Shown here piece by piece: positions 39,702 to 53,127 of a DNA stretch of 64,000 nucleotides. The translations under genes and the position numbers were made by a program. Every line of letters begins with the position of its first letter. Position 1 is the stretch's first letter. Source of the stretch: Chytridium lagenaria (Eukaryota; Chytridiomycota; Chytridiomycetes; Chytridiales; Chytridiaceae); contig JAHLKC010000071.1 in NCBI GenBank assembly GCA_025449115.1, forward strand, positions 62,001 through 126,000, given 5' to 3'. The notes beneath the pieces are model-generated. The model was not told the origin of the DNA. It saw nothing but the letters and a program-made list of their open reading frames with translations, and did no database searches.

Positions 39702-40501
39702 ACGCTTTGAAATTGGTTTACGCCATGGAAAATATCGCTCTTTTTGACCTCTTTCTTTTTTTCGTGTTTTTGGTGCAAAAATGAAATCTATCCATGCAAG
39801 AGGTTGTGGATAGAGGGATTTTGGCCATCGGAGGGCCAAGGTCGAGCTCACTCTTTTTTTATTCTTGATTAAAACCTCGTTTGTCGTTTGGTGCAATTAT
39901 TTTTGATATCGTTCAGGTTATTCATCTTTTGGAAGTAGTACTTGGCTCTACCGCGTAACGATAGTAAAGTTGCAGTTTTGCAGCGGCTATTTGAGAATCA
40001 TGGTCGCCCCAGAGTCCTGTATATTTATCATGACCTTGCCCGCAACGAAGTGCGAGGATGCTTTTTTCACGCAGTGAGCGCGGGTTGATTGGTGATGTAG
40101 ACTGATATCACCCTGGTGTCCCACTTGGACCAAACATCTCGGGTTCGGCATCTGCCCCAAAGCCCGCCATACCAATAAAACAAAAAAAAGAGAGAAAACC
40201 ATCTAACACACCGTCATCCTTAACTAAAACGGTGGTGTGTGCAGCTCGCTTGAAAGCGCCTCCCAAAAACAAGTCTCATCGATTGGGTTGTTTGTCACTT
40301 TTTTTTTTTTTTTGTGTGTTGAAGATAGAGTATTTGGGCATCGGCCTTTGGGGATCATCCCCCCCCCATTCCCAACCGACCCCTCTTTCTGTCTGATCCC
40401 AACGTCTGCGGCCGTCATCGCCATCGCAGGGACTTTTTTTTCTGGACATTCAACGGGCGGCCTCTTTTTCACCGTTTGTTGTGCATGCAAGGATTTGAAA
40501 G
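39702..40501. other. Intergenic stretch, nothing recognised
   Basis: This 800-bp spacer lies between MDH and the TBC gene. A poly-T run (40299-40313) and a C run (40370-40377) make frames in this stretch unreliable. No family features were found on either strand. Confidence 0.45.
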
Positions 40502-41687
40502 ATGGCGAATACGGTGTCAGAGTATATGGATTTGTTGATGGCGGAGACGCTTGTGGATTTTGGATAAATTAAGGTCTGCGGCGAAGCATGGGGTGCCGGA
40601 TGAGGTGAGGAGTTATCTCTCATTTCTTCATATTTGCGGTTTGGCTAGTGGGAGTCATGATCATTCAGCATGATTGCGTAATACTGATGATTGTTTCTTT
40701 GAAGGTTAGAGGTGAGGTCTGGAAGTACCTTCTTGGCGTTGAAAATCCGAATAAAGGTAACCTTGCTGCCGTCCTTTACGACTTTTGACATCTGCAGCCA
40801 ACGAGATATCAAAACGTCAAGCCAAGCCATGAAGAATACCGCCAGTTCGAACGGGAAAAGGATAACACTGAGATGATGAAACGAGTACGGGGAGAAGTCT
40901 CACGGTATCAACGGGCGCGGGCCAACAAGTTCAAGAAAGATCCTGGACAGATGATTGAGAACGTGCTTTCGGCTTATTTAAGTTATAATCGGGAAGTGGA
41001 GTATTCGGCACCGCTTGTGTATTTATGTGGACCTTTCGTGAATGTACTGGGGATGGAGCCAGATGTGTTTTATTGTGTTTCGGCGATGATGCATCGGATA
41101 GGTATGAATTTTGTTTCTTCAGGCAACTGATAGTGTTGAAGATGATTATTTCACGGCCTGTGACTTAAATAGCAGATTATCTGATTTTTTTCATGCTGTT
41201 CAGAACGTTGATTCCGGAGCTTTATAATCATTTCGAGGAGGAAGAGGTGGATTTTAAAGATTGGGCGACATCGTGGTTTCAATGTTTCCTCGCAAAGGAG
41301 TTACCGTTGGATTGTACGATTTCCCGTGACCTCTGTTTGTTAACGTTTAAGGTGTGCTGCGCTTATGGGATACCTACTTTTCCCGATCAAGTGGATTAAA
41401 AATGCACGTTTACGTGTGTTTAGGTATGGCTTACGTTATCTCATTTGTCTGAAACAACTACAGCGATCCTGAGTTCGCAAAAGGACAATCTTGAAGAACT
41501 TGAGCAATCTGAGATTCATGCAGTGTTGCTTAAGCTGCCCAATCTGGATATGGATAGGGTAGGCCTATTTCATTTTTTAGAGAAGGCTAATGAGGTGTAG
41601 ATTATCAACCAGGCTCTAACTATTCGGGATGAGGTTCTGGAACGGAACTTGTCGGAGATTGCATCTGAGGGTGGGCATTATAGATAG
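40502..41687 (+). CDS. TBC-domain protein (Rab GTPase-activating type)
   Basis: TBC domains accelerate GTP hydrolysis by Rab GTPases. Start 40502 gives MANTVSEYMDLLMAETLVD, followed by one extra T near 40557. Then come KHGVPDEVRGEVWKYLLGVE (TBC entry motif), MMKRVRGEVSRYQRARANK, NVLSAYLSYNREVEYSAPLV and YLCGPFVNVLGMEPDVFYCV. Next are ELYNHFEEEEVDFKDWATSW and FQCFLAKELPLDCTI, with an 'LWDTYF'-like segment broken by an intron or indel. The C-terminus is INQALTIRDEVLERNLSEI, stop 41685-41687. The arginine-finger motif IxxDxxR reads V-RG-E-VS-R, and the glutamine-finger motif YxQ reads YSA, so the catalytic glutamine appears absent. The domain is about 350 residues and spans the whole protein. 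The substrate Rab cannot be named. Confidence 0.75.
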
Positions 41688-42212
41688 TGTTTGGAATCAT
41701 TGTTCATTGTCCAATGCAACACATTATCTCAACGGTTCAACCCTTTTTTTGTTGAAATTGAAATACGGCACTGGCTGATCAAGCCTTTACTATTTTAAAG
41801 CATTCTGAAGCACTTTATCACCACATTGTTTACTTTCCTTGTGTTTTTGTATCTTTTTCGTGACGTTTAATGGATTATTTAATCAGATGAGCTGGGGATG
41901 TTTGTTTTTTGTTTACCCTTCTGCTTTTATTACCGCAATCCTCATGTTTTGAGCTTTTATGTCATGGTCAGGACCTTTTCGTTATTTTCGTTTATGCTGT
42001 TAAGGATTTCTTGATGGATGAGAATGATGAAAGGTGGGATAGTTAGGGATTACTGTTACTTTTTATTTTAAAAATTGGGCTGCGATGACGTGGAAGAAGT
42101 TGAAGTCAGACTGACGTGGTAAACGAGAGTACAGATGCCAAAGATCAAAAAAGTTTTTTCCGGTTTTTTTCATTCTACTGCTCCTTTCATCTCTTTCTTC
42201 AACACGCTAAAT
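41688..42212. other. Intergenic spacer TBC to TPI
   Basis: This 525-bp T-rich spacer presumably contains the TPI promoter. No element is recognised. Confidence 0.45.
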
Positions 42213-43618
<1,406 letters not shown>

Positions 43619-44455
43619 CTGCAAGGATTCAAGATGTGATTATGATCTTTCTCATGTTTTCCTATTCTTCCTCGTCTTTTTTTTCCTCTTTTGTTTTTCC
43701 TTTTTAAAGCGCACATAGTTTGCTTTTGTTCCCGTCTAAGGTTGGAGCAAGTCTTGCTCAGGATGGCCTCATTTTCTTTTCATTGCCTTCTTGTTTTGTT
43801 GCCTGTGTGGCTCCGCCTCTTTTGGTCTTTTGTTTTTTTGATTGTATTGATTTAAACTTGGCAAAGTGGTTATCGTACTGTGCGCTACAGAGCTTTTTTT
43901 CTGTCAATACGAGAATGAAACCTAACATGGCGGCGTAAGAAGCGGACAGAGATCATTAATCGCATGTATTTAGTTGCCGATATCATTGTCTATCGCTGTT
44001 TAAGCACTAATAATGTCAGCGGATACAGAACACCAAGGTGTAAGTAAAGATGGTACACGATCAGTCCAAATCTCCGGTCACCCGGCCCATCAATTAATTT
44101 AGACAAATAGAACGCCGTCGTCAGATTCTTTAACGAGAAAACGACGAGACTCATGGAATCTGCTAACGAAGGAAACATCTTATACTCATTGTGTTTAAAG
44201 GCCACCATTCTTAAAAAAAAGAAAGCACAATTCAAAGAACTACATTATATTATTAACGTAAAAATATGTAATTAAGGAGTTGGGGGGTTAAAGTCGCAAA
44301 AGCAAGGGGGCGTACCATATAAACAGATATGTACTGATTATATTCTATAAAATTGACCATAGAAGAAATGAAGCATCACTTATTATCAACATTATACAAA
44401 GTGCTAAACGAAACGTCATAAAAGAAAAAGAAAACGGCATTAATAACGCGCCAAA
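43619..44455. other. 3'-3' intergenic stretch, nothing recognised
   Basis: This 837-bp spacer lies between the convergent TPI and receptor genes and is T-rich then A-rich. Frames such as 43720-43938 have no family features. Confidence 0.5.
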
Positions 44456-46733
44456 CTACCATTCATCGTATCTTTTGCTTTTCGGGGTACCGGAAGTACC
44501 ATAGACGTATTGCTGCCCAGCAGCACCGGCGTCAAGCGAAGTGATGGATTTGGTAGCGAACCCCCCTTGAACAAGACGACGGTTATCTTGGATTCCTTTC
44601 GAAAATTTGATAATCTACGGATTGGAAAGAAAAATGTCAGCGGTATTCTTGGATAAAGAAGGATGGGACACAACGGTACAACTACTCACCATGCCCCAAT
44701 ACGCTGTCTGCATGACACCCAATTCACGGATGAAACTCCTCTTGTTCCTATCTTCACCTTTGAGACTTCCGAAATCAAATCTTGTCACCTCCTCCATATT
44801 TTTGGCGAGTCGCTTAAGAGGTGACGCGATGGTGTAGTAAGTCATGGGGATGGATAAAAGAACAAAGGCTAAAACGACGCCTGCGCCGATGATGAGCATG
44901 TTCCTGGTGTTCAACTTCAAACGGTCCTTTAACTCTACGCTTGTCGCATCGATTCCACCAGTGTAGTCGCTAAGAGGAGCGCCAATGAGGAGGAAGATGT
45001 TGAGACCGTTACCCATGTCAACGGCTTTGAGAAGGAGACGGAGGTCACGATTGGGACCGCCGGGTTGAGGGACGCGGTAGGTTGTTGTGTTACGAGGGAG
45101 TTGGGTGATGTCGTTCTTGATGGTTGAGAGAACATAATTCATGGCTTCCTTGGACACGGGGTCGATGAGGTTCTGGATGGATTTGATGGAAGCTGTCGAG
45201 TCTGAATTGATGACGGTGACATTTTCGGATGAGACGCTGGACCCAAACAGGTTGCCGTTATCGTCGAACACGATAGCGAATCCTGATTTTGTCAGAGGGA
45301 GAAGGCCGAGCTGGGTTTTAAGGATGCCGAAACTCATGTCAGAGGCGAGAACGCCAATGGGACGAGACGAATCGTTGCGGCTGTAGATTTGAATGGCGGC
45401 GGTGATTCCAACGTCGATACGATTGGAAAAGGGATACACAGGGGTCCAAACGGCTACAGAGCTCGGGGCGACTTGTAGCAAGAGTGAACCAAGTCCGGCC
45501 AGTGGGGTCGAAACTAGCTGAATCGTAGGGGGCGCCGGAGATAGAGCCAGAGTCGTCAAGGTTGTATTTAAAACGAATTCCAGGACGGGTGTCTGAGGTC
45601 ATAGCTGAAGGACAAGTTTGGGGACATCTCTATACACAAGTAAGTTGCTATGTTACGGAAAAACACGTGACGGTGTAAACAGAAGTTTCTTACCGAGCTG
45701 GTTTCGTCCATGAGATCTACACCATATTGAGTCGATGCCGGCGTCTGACTAACAACCCTCACTCCCACAAAATCTTTTGTCGTCGCATCCCCGTAATAAA
45801 TTAATGAAACGGCATCATACCCCTTAATCTGCTGGTAAAAGTGCGGCCAAAGGCGATCATAATTTGCGGGATCAACAAAATTGAGAGAATGGATTCTGGC
45901 CGTCTCTTTAATGGCTAACATGGGTCCTGCGACAGTATCATTGAGAGTGATAGTGACGATGTCAGCGATACGTTGTTGGATAGAATCGGAGAGTTGTTGG
46001 ATGGAGTCGATGCCTTGCTCTACACAAATGTTGTTGGAGGTGGAAGTGTTCGCGGTGGAAACGATGAGAAGGGCAGCGGTAATAGCGATACAGCTGGTAG
46101 AAAGGAGTGAGTTAGATATAATCATAATATGTAATGAAGGCTGAGGAAGAGGTGACGCGCAGACGCGTCCAAAAAGGGTGAGAAAGATTCAAAAAAAAAG
46201 AAAAGAAAAACAAAGAAAAAAGAAAAAAAGAATTGAAAGAAGCCACATGCATTGTACTACATAAACATGCTGCGCCCAAAATAGACAAAAAAGGAGGAAT
46301 AAAGAAAAGGACAGAGAGAGAAGCAGAAGTGTGCTATGTGATATGGGATGGAAAACAACAGGGGCTAGTACTGCCAGCCATATTCCGCTATCCCTCTCCA
46401 TTACGAAGTAAGTAAAATAATTAAAGTAAAGAAAAACCCTCCGCTAAGAACTAAACCAACGACGATAATTCTCACCTGAAAAAGATTTCGAGAGTGATTG
46501 CAAAGGCGAAGGGGATGGACCAGGCTGATGCCTTCTTTACACGATGCATACTGCTGCCATCATTGCTCTAATTCGGACAAACGTTGTGATTAATTTAAAG
46601 GCACTTCGACCCTCAAACTCTGACAGAACACTTTGGATTGCAGTAAGGTGTATTTGCAATCAAACAATTACAACTAGAAAGAAAGTGCACTCACCCAGCT
46701 ATCGCTGTCGTTGTTATTGCTGTTTGACCTCAT
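44456..46733 (-). CDS. dCache-type membrane receptor without output domain (paralogue A)
   Basis: Exon 1 (start 46733) encodes MRSNSNNNDSDSW. The next exons build the first membrane helix (SIPFAFAITLEIFFR; CIAITAALLIVSTANTS). A large extracellular sensor follows, with SIQQRIADIVTITLNDTVAG, DRLWPHFYQQIKGYDAVSLI, RFKYNLDDSGSISG, NRIDVGITAAIQIYSRNDSS and GVLASDMSFGILK. This resembles the double-Cache fold of cyclase and kinase receptors. Helix 2 is MLIIGAGVVLAFVLLSIPMT. A HAMP-like stretch follows (ASPLKRLAKNMEEVTRFDFG), then SFIRELGVMQTAYWGM and KFSKGIQDNRRLVQGG. The protein ends after about 30 more residues in DEW, stop 44456-44458. No cyclase, kinase or phosphatase domain is present. One frame break lies near 45470. 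Paralogue B is at 53128-55509. Confidence 0.8.
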
Positions 46734-47159
46734 TTTTGAGATTCTTACCAGCTACGATTGTAGCTGCAGATGAAGTGGATGATGAGGAAAGAGACTAAGG
46801 GATTTGTAATAAAAGTTTACCTATCCACTATCTGTTGAAAGTCGGATTCTTATCGCAACAAGGGTTGAGTGGTGGTGGTGGTGGTGGGTGCCGCAGTTTA
46901 ATGATTATTGCTCTGGGCCAAACCGCTTGCTGAATCCTTTATTTACCAAGCGAGCAGAGAATTCTCAAGCTTTGATCTAAAGGCAAAAATGAAATGAGGT
47001 GGGTCATCAAAGTGGAAGACAGCAGCTTTAACAAGAAATAAACAACAGTAGCGGCCGCAGCTGTGAAAGGGCGCCCTTTTGGAAGCACAAGTTACAAACG
47101 CAAAAAATAAGAACAGAATAATAAATAATAAACGCTTATACGACCAACAAAATCCAAAT
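46734..47159. other. Spacer upstream of receptor A, nothing recognised
   Basis: This 426-bp stretch lies between the receptor A start codon and the first motif that may mark the Crypton edge. It has a (GGT)n stretch (46869-46888) and no coding signal. Confidence 0.45.
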
Positions 47160-50100
47160 TGGTGACTTGGGGACATGGCTGTGACGCTATGTCAGGGGAC
47201 ACAAAGGTCAATAAGCCAAATTTTAAAAAAAGTGATCTGATTGGCTGCAACAAAGGTTTCAAAGACTTCGTCGGTATGGTATTACCACGCAGCAGGATTG
47301 TAGTACAATTGTTGTACATATCTCCAGCACTATGGAATGCGTGAGTGAAAATAGTAAGATGTCGGGTTCTTCCTATATTCTATTTAATTACCTTGTTTAA
47401 TAGTTAAATAATAATAAAGGAAAAGAAATCATAAATAGAGATAAAACAAATATATTTCTTTATATAATATCTGCTAAAGTAATAATTTGTTTTCTAATAG
47501 CTTCATTTAACTTGATGAGAGTCATTCCTTTTTCTTGACGAAGATTCTCGAGCCTTTGAACCACCACACTTTTCGTCAAAGAAAGACTTCCAACGCCATC
47601 TTTTATGAGCGTGTAAATCTTCACGCGCCTGTTGAAAGCCTTCTTTGCTTGATCCACTTCTTCGCCATTTTGCTCCATACTTATCCTCAAGCTCAGCAAG
47701 TGCTGGACCCCCATTCCATCCAAGCTTATACTCCTGCCAGCAGAACGGAACCGTCGTTATTGCCCCACACATTTTGTATGTTGGTACAATATTATCTACC
47801 CTCTCCACGTTCATCCCCTCCTCAATGCCCAAAATTTCCTCACGTTGCACTGTTCTATCAAAGGTTCCAGTTGATTCGTTCACATTGATACGCGTAACAA
47901 TATTCTGGGAGGTTGATTGGAGTGACATTCCTATTCGCGACCTCTTCAACTAAAATTAAATTAATGCAATAAAAATACAGGGTTAACACAAAAATAAATG
48001 TAAAATAATGAACCAAAATATAAAGCTCACCTGTTTGAAGGCCAGCTTCGCGAAGTACATCCCTCATTATATTGGCATCCTCAAGTGTACTTACAGTAGC
48101 ACTTAAGACACGACTCATAAATGCTGCTGTGGCTGATACTTGTCTACTTCCCTGGTTGAGTATAAGTTCGCGAAATTCTTGCTGCTGACTCTGAAGTTCT
48201 TGAAAGCATTCGTTATTGTTGTCCACAGATGCCTGAATAGCTGCCTCTAATCCTCCCAATCTTTCCACTATAAGCGCTTGTCTACGATCATGGGAGTCTA
48301 GAGTGTTCTGCAATACATCCAACGAGCTTGCAATAGCAGGTGCAAACTCAGAGAGCATAGATGGCACGCTATCACGTGTTTTAAGTTCTTCCTCAACCAA
48401 GGCGGCAAAAGCGACGTATTCAGGATCTTGGAACAGGGGGTGTTTCCAAAGGGCGTGGCTTGGATAGATTTTCGAAGGCAAACGGAGTCTTGAAGAATGA
48501 CTTCTCGAAACCAATGAAGCATCTGAAGCGTGTTTCCAAATGCAATCGTTAGCTGTACGCGCTCGTCACGTGTTTCGCGCAAGTGAATCCATCCGTCCAA
48601 TTCCGGGAAGATTTTCCGGGCAAGCTCTTCACTTGGCGAAACTTTCCCACGAGGTAGAAAGAAAGAGCCGTCATGTCCCGCCATGGTCTCAATGAATGGA
48701 ACCGGAAGATCTGTCAGATAGCTATTTTCGAGAACCGTCACGTTCCAGTGGCCTGCATCTTGAATAGCAGTTCGAGGAACCCCTTGGAGTTGTGCACAGC
48801 GCGCCCCACCCCCCCGCCCAAGATGTGTTTTAGCTCTTGATTGAATCCCAGCATCCTCCAACATTTTCGTCACAGCTTTGCGGTGGGCATCATAGGATAT
48901 GCTCTCAGTTGGTGACTGGTCACTTTTAGGAAACGTCTTGATGTGGAACCACGTTCTTGAGGACGTAAAATCGGGAAAGGGTTCGTTTAAGTGATGAAAC
49001 CGCCAAAATAAATGGAGCGCGTAAGCCCCAATGGAGCATAATTGTACTTCTCTATGTCGGATTGCACCCATGTACTCTTTGTGTCCGTCTTGATTTGTCT
49101 TGCTCTGAGTGGTCATCGACACGAGTGTCTTTACTGAAATATTTTGGTGTCAGTTATGGAAGCAAACGCGAAAATATAGAGAAAAAAAAATAAAAAAATA
49201 AAGAAAATGGAAAAAGAAACTGACCTTGGTTGACTTTCCAGGCCTGAAACCGCGCTTGAGGCTTATTTCTGTAAGGTGCCAATCTGAAAGGTCCAGCTCG
49301 CGAACATTATCTCCGCGGAAGAGAAAGAAATATGAAATAAGAAACATCCCAATGTTACGTGTTGATTGGACTATATTCATGTCAGTAAGCGGAAAAAAAG
49401 GCAAAAGAACTTACCACTTTCACTTTTCCACGCGTGATCCACAAGGCTTAAAAGCTTCTCGGCAGTTGAAAAGCCATCATTAAAGCTACCAATACCACGA
49501 TCAACATGGTCCTCCAACGCGCGCTTCTGACAAAAGTCTTTGTAAAGCTTGTTTAAAGAATGCACATAAGTGCTCATGCGTGGGTTCGGCCCAGGATTCG
49601 GAACGTTAATGGTCTAACATAAATAATATTAGAATAAAAATAAATAAATGGAACACATTTTACGCGGTAATTACAAATAGCCACTAACCTGTGCTTTCCA
49701 CAAATCGCTCAAAGCTGCCAAATACTGCTCATACGTTGATATGCCAACACACCCTTGCGCAGCAGTCGCTTTCTCAGTGTGCTGCTGTCCATCATGTGCT
49801 TCTCCTGCAGCATTTCTTTTTCGCGTTTTTTTTTTCCGATTGCAAACTTCTTGTCGAAGGAAACACACCATTTTGCTGGAAGTAACGAGGTAGCGACCTG
49901 GTACGTTGGGATACTCGCGATCACACCAGCGAGCCCATTCCTCTTGCTTCTTGTTGTAAGAAAGTAACGTGTTTGCAGGCCTAATTGCTGAGGCTAACCG
50001 AATAACTTCCGCTGAAACAGCTTCCTCTGCAAGCTGTTGCTGGGTGATTGCCACAAGCTGTCGTAATTCCGGCGTGTCAAATTCGTCAGAGGGTACAGCT

Positions 50101-50941
50101 GCAGGAGATTGTGCGGTACGTCTCAATGCTGAATTAAATAATTGGCGGACTTGATCGTCAATCTGGATCTCATCTTGCTCCTCTGGTACAGATGGAGCTA
50201 AGGTCATTGCCGCTGCAACCAGGGGAGGGAGATCATTTACTCCAGGGGCTGCTAAAATACGTGCTGGCACCTGCGATGGTTGGGCTCTTGATTTTCGTGG
50301 TTTCCGGAGAGGAGTTGCAGTTTTTCTGGTTTGGCGTGCAACTTGAGGCATCACAGGGACTAGAGACCTCTCGTTATTGTCGCTGTATGGGGCAACAGTG
50401 CGTGGGAGCCCTGACAATGGTGGTGGGAGAGGAAGAGGCTGGGATACTGGCAGAGGAGGATCCAACAACGGTGATGGTGGTGGTGACGGTGAATTCGAAT
50501 CCCTTACAATTTCAGGTGCTGGAGCTCGCACAACGACTTTACGAGGTATTTGCTGCGGTAATATGGGTTCTTCTGGACCGATGGATGTGCTGATGGCGGA
50601 AACATCTTCACCCGAAGACATTCGGATTGCTGCACCAAATGGCCTAATTAATGACACAACTCTTTGAACTGCAGGTGCAGCAGCTCGAACTGATGGATTT
50701 CCTCTTTGTGGTAGAATCCGTTGCTTTTTCCTTTGCTTTTGGGGTGGGCCATCAATAGATGGAATGGCCGCATCGTTGGAGACATGCCCCTCATCGACGT
50801 TCATTTTTCAAGTCTTTTTTCTTACTTTTAATTTATTTTTTCATTATATAAAAATAAACAATTTTCAATTATTTTTGTTTCATATTAATTAATTACATAT
50901 ACAGTTCAATAATTATTTGGCTGGTGACTTTGGTGACTTGG
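47160..50941 (-). mobile_element. Crypton-type tyrosine-recombinase element (boundaries tentative)
   Basis: The element encodes a tyrosine recombinase with a GCR1_C-like C-terminus, the architecture of fungal Cryptons, which move through a circular intermediate and lack terminal inverted repeats. The limits given are two copies of tggtgacttgg, at 47160-47170 and 50931-50941, that flank the gene in the same orientation. An 11-mer shared by chance in this position is unlikely but not excluded. More ggtgac motifs extend to 51105, so the right edge may lie further out. It sits between the two receptor paralogues. Confidence 0.65.
47460..50804 (-). CDS. Crypton tyrosine recombinase with GCR1_C-like domain
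   Basis: Exon 1 (50804 to about 49690) starts MNVDEGHVSNDAAIPSIDG. It has a Pro/Arg-rich low-complexity part, then a SAM-like core-binding domain (RPANTLLSYNKKQEEWARWC; GISTYEQYLAALSDLWKAQ). After introns come SLNKLYKDFCQKRALEDH and the first catalytic Arg block (FLFRGDNVRELDLSDWHLTE). Next are AYALHLFWRFHHLNEPFPDF, the H-x-x-R block (THLGRGGGARCAQLQG), AGHWN and the nucleophile ENSYLTDLPVPFIE. Thus Arg, His-x-x-Arg, His and Tyr are all recognisable. A coiled-coil region follows. The terminal domain is TVPFCWQEYKLGWNGGPALA, with LEDKYGAKWR and VKIYTLIKDGV, stop at 47460. Two frame breaks (near 48490 and 47690) may be sequence errors, so activity cannot be excluded. Confidence 0.88.
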
Positions 50942-51105
50942 AGTCCGGTAATTGGAGTTATTAGGCCTGCAAATAATTAGTGCTCCTAATTGACGAAGGT
51001 CGGTAAGTCCACATATACTTGACAATTATCGGTGACCTGGTCACCAGTAATTTATTAAATAATTTTGATTTAATTAGTGACCTTCTGTGACACCAGGTCA
51101 ACATA
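50921..51105. promoter_or_regulatory. Cluster of GGTGAC motifs at the Crypton 5' end
   Basis: In 185 bp the hexamer ggtgac or its complement occurs repeatedly: a doublet ctggtgactttggtgacttgg (50921-50941), a 7-bp perfect inverted repeat ggtgacc-t-ggtcacc (51031-51045), and gtgacc...ccaggtca (51078-51100). The surroundings are AT-rich, so the cluster stands out. It could be recombinase arm-binding sites or the element's promoter. Confidence 0.4.
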
Positions 51106-53127
51106 ATAAAAAATATTACAACATTTTTTACGAGATATATAAGAAAGGAGAGGTTGGAGGAGGGTTTTTAATTTTATGGAGAATTTTGTAGTTCCGTTAT
51201 TTCCTGCTGGTTTACAAAATCAATCGTTTCATTTTTTATTTTTATATATTATTATTTATTTTCGACTGGTTCTGCTTTACAGTTATGATTTATGAAAACT
51301 TGTTGCGTCCATTAGTGTCACGTTTTTTTGATTTCGCGCGGCACGCACAGCAAACGGCGTTTTCTCTCAGTGTCTTTTACCTTATAACATGGGCCGATAA
51401 GCTATTAGGTAGCTACATAATAATCTGATATGTGATAAATATAAATACCATATTTAAATATTTGTAAGAATAAGATAAATAGCTTGCATGAATGTGTAAT
51501 GTTCATTTGAACATCATCGGAATTTTGATACATCATACGTCACGTAGTTATCTACACTTGATTGCATGAAACAAGAAAATGCGATTTAAATAGCAACAAA
51601 CTCATCACGTAGAAACGTACATGCACAGTACATCGGGAAAAGACATTTCTGAAGAACCATTATTGATCCATGAGCAAGCGGCTGAGGCAAGGTTGTATCG
51701 TCTCGAATGGACGAAGGGATCTGAATACGCTGAAGTCTTCTATGCAACAATCTGGCAGCTGGGCGGCACTAGTGTAATTGTTAGTAAATATAATAACTGT
51801 ATATTTAAGACTCTGGCTTTCTTCAATCGGTGTGTGTTCTTATGACCAATATTTGGGTGGCCCATATTCTTCTCCAGCGGGCGTTGCTTCATTTTGATTA
51901 TCTTGTGCTAATGAACACGCTGTTTGGAACGCTGGCGTAAATTCATTTTTGAGTGTCTTGTGCTTCCGATTTTAGAAAGAATTGAGTTTGATAGCTTTAT
52001 TGAGATTGATAAACTTAAAAACTTTAAAAATAAACACATATTAATTATTAATACGTCAAACCAGTATTTGGAAAGAAGAAGGGGGGGGGCTTAGATATGT
52101 TTGGATAGTAAATATATGAGTTGGCCGTACAGACTACAGATTTCTTAGATCAGCGTAAACATCGTCGTAGAGTATTAAATATTATATTTATTATCATATG
52201 CATTACTGCTTACATAATATCTGTGAAAACAGTAATTATATATTTATAAATATATAAAGCACTGAATAAAGCAAAGCCAGTTGAAGTTTGGTGTGTTATG
52301 ATTTGTGAGACATGAGATACACTGGAGATGAAGCAACGCCTTACGCAAAAATTGAGGAGCAGGCGATGGCTTATAATACGACCTCTTTTGATTTTATTTT
52401 AAATAAGCCATCCTCACGTCGACTCTTTAATACTTTATGCATCTGAAAACTGTAACGTAACCGCACTATTATTTCATAACACTCAAAACTAGGAAAAACT
52501 ATAGTTGAGATTAATGGTGGCATATATCGATCATGGCGCGCCAGAATCTTCACAAAGTCACGTTAATCAGATACCAATACTATGGCTTAGAAAAAAGACA
52601 CTACTATATCGACAACAATATAAGCATATAATAATTAGTGGGCCTGGGTTAGGGAGTGGCTGCAATTCTCTCGTAGTACCTTTGGTCAGCCAACAGCAAA
52701 ACATATTTTACATCTTACCAAACTAAAAGCATTCGGATTAAGATAAACGGCCGATACGACTTATGATTCTTGACTATTCTGTACTTCGGAATAGCCATTA
52801 TGTTTTGCGTTTGAATATAAGCAACTAAAGCATACATTCAGTCAAGAATCACATATCTCATATAATGGTATTACTAAGCGGACACGGGCATAACAGGTAA
52901 TTGAAACGAACACGAATCGCCGCCATTCAGAAAAGAAAGTAACAAACTATCACGCGAAAAAAAGCATGCCAATGTCATCAACAAACATCATTAAAAGTAT
53001 TAAAAGCGAAGCTTTGTCGTTGAAGTGAACGTGGCAAAAAAGAGGCATTAATAAATACAAGCAAAAGGGGTGCGAGGCAAAAAAAAAGGTTGTTTTTGTA
53101 GTTTGACATGTTAATGCTTTCAAAAAA
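51106..53127. other. AT-rich intergenic region
   Basis: About 2 kb of low-GC DNA lies between the Crypton and receptor B. A 74-codon plus-strand frame at 51621-51845 has fairly normal composition (EEPLLIHEQAAEARLYRLEW) but no family I recognise. It could be a gene remnant. No RNA gene or clear terminal repeat was found. Confidence 0.45.
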
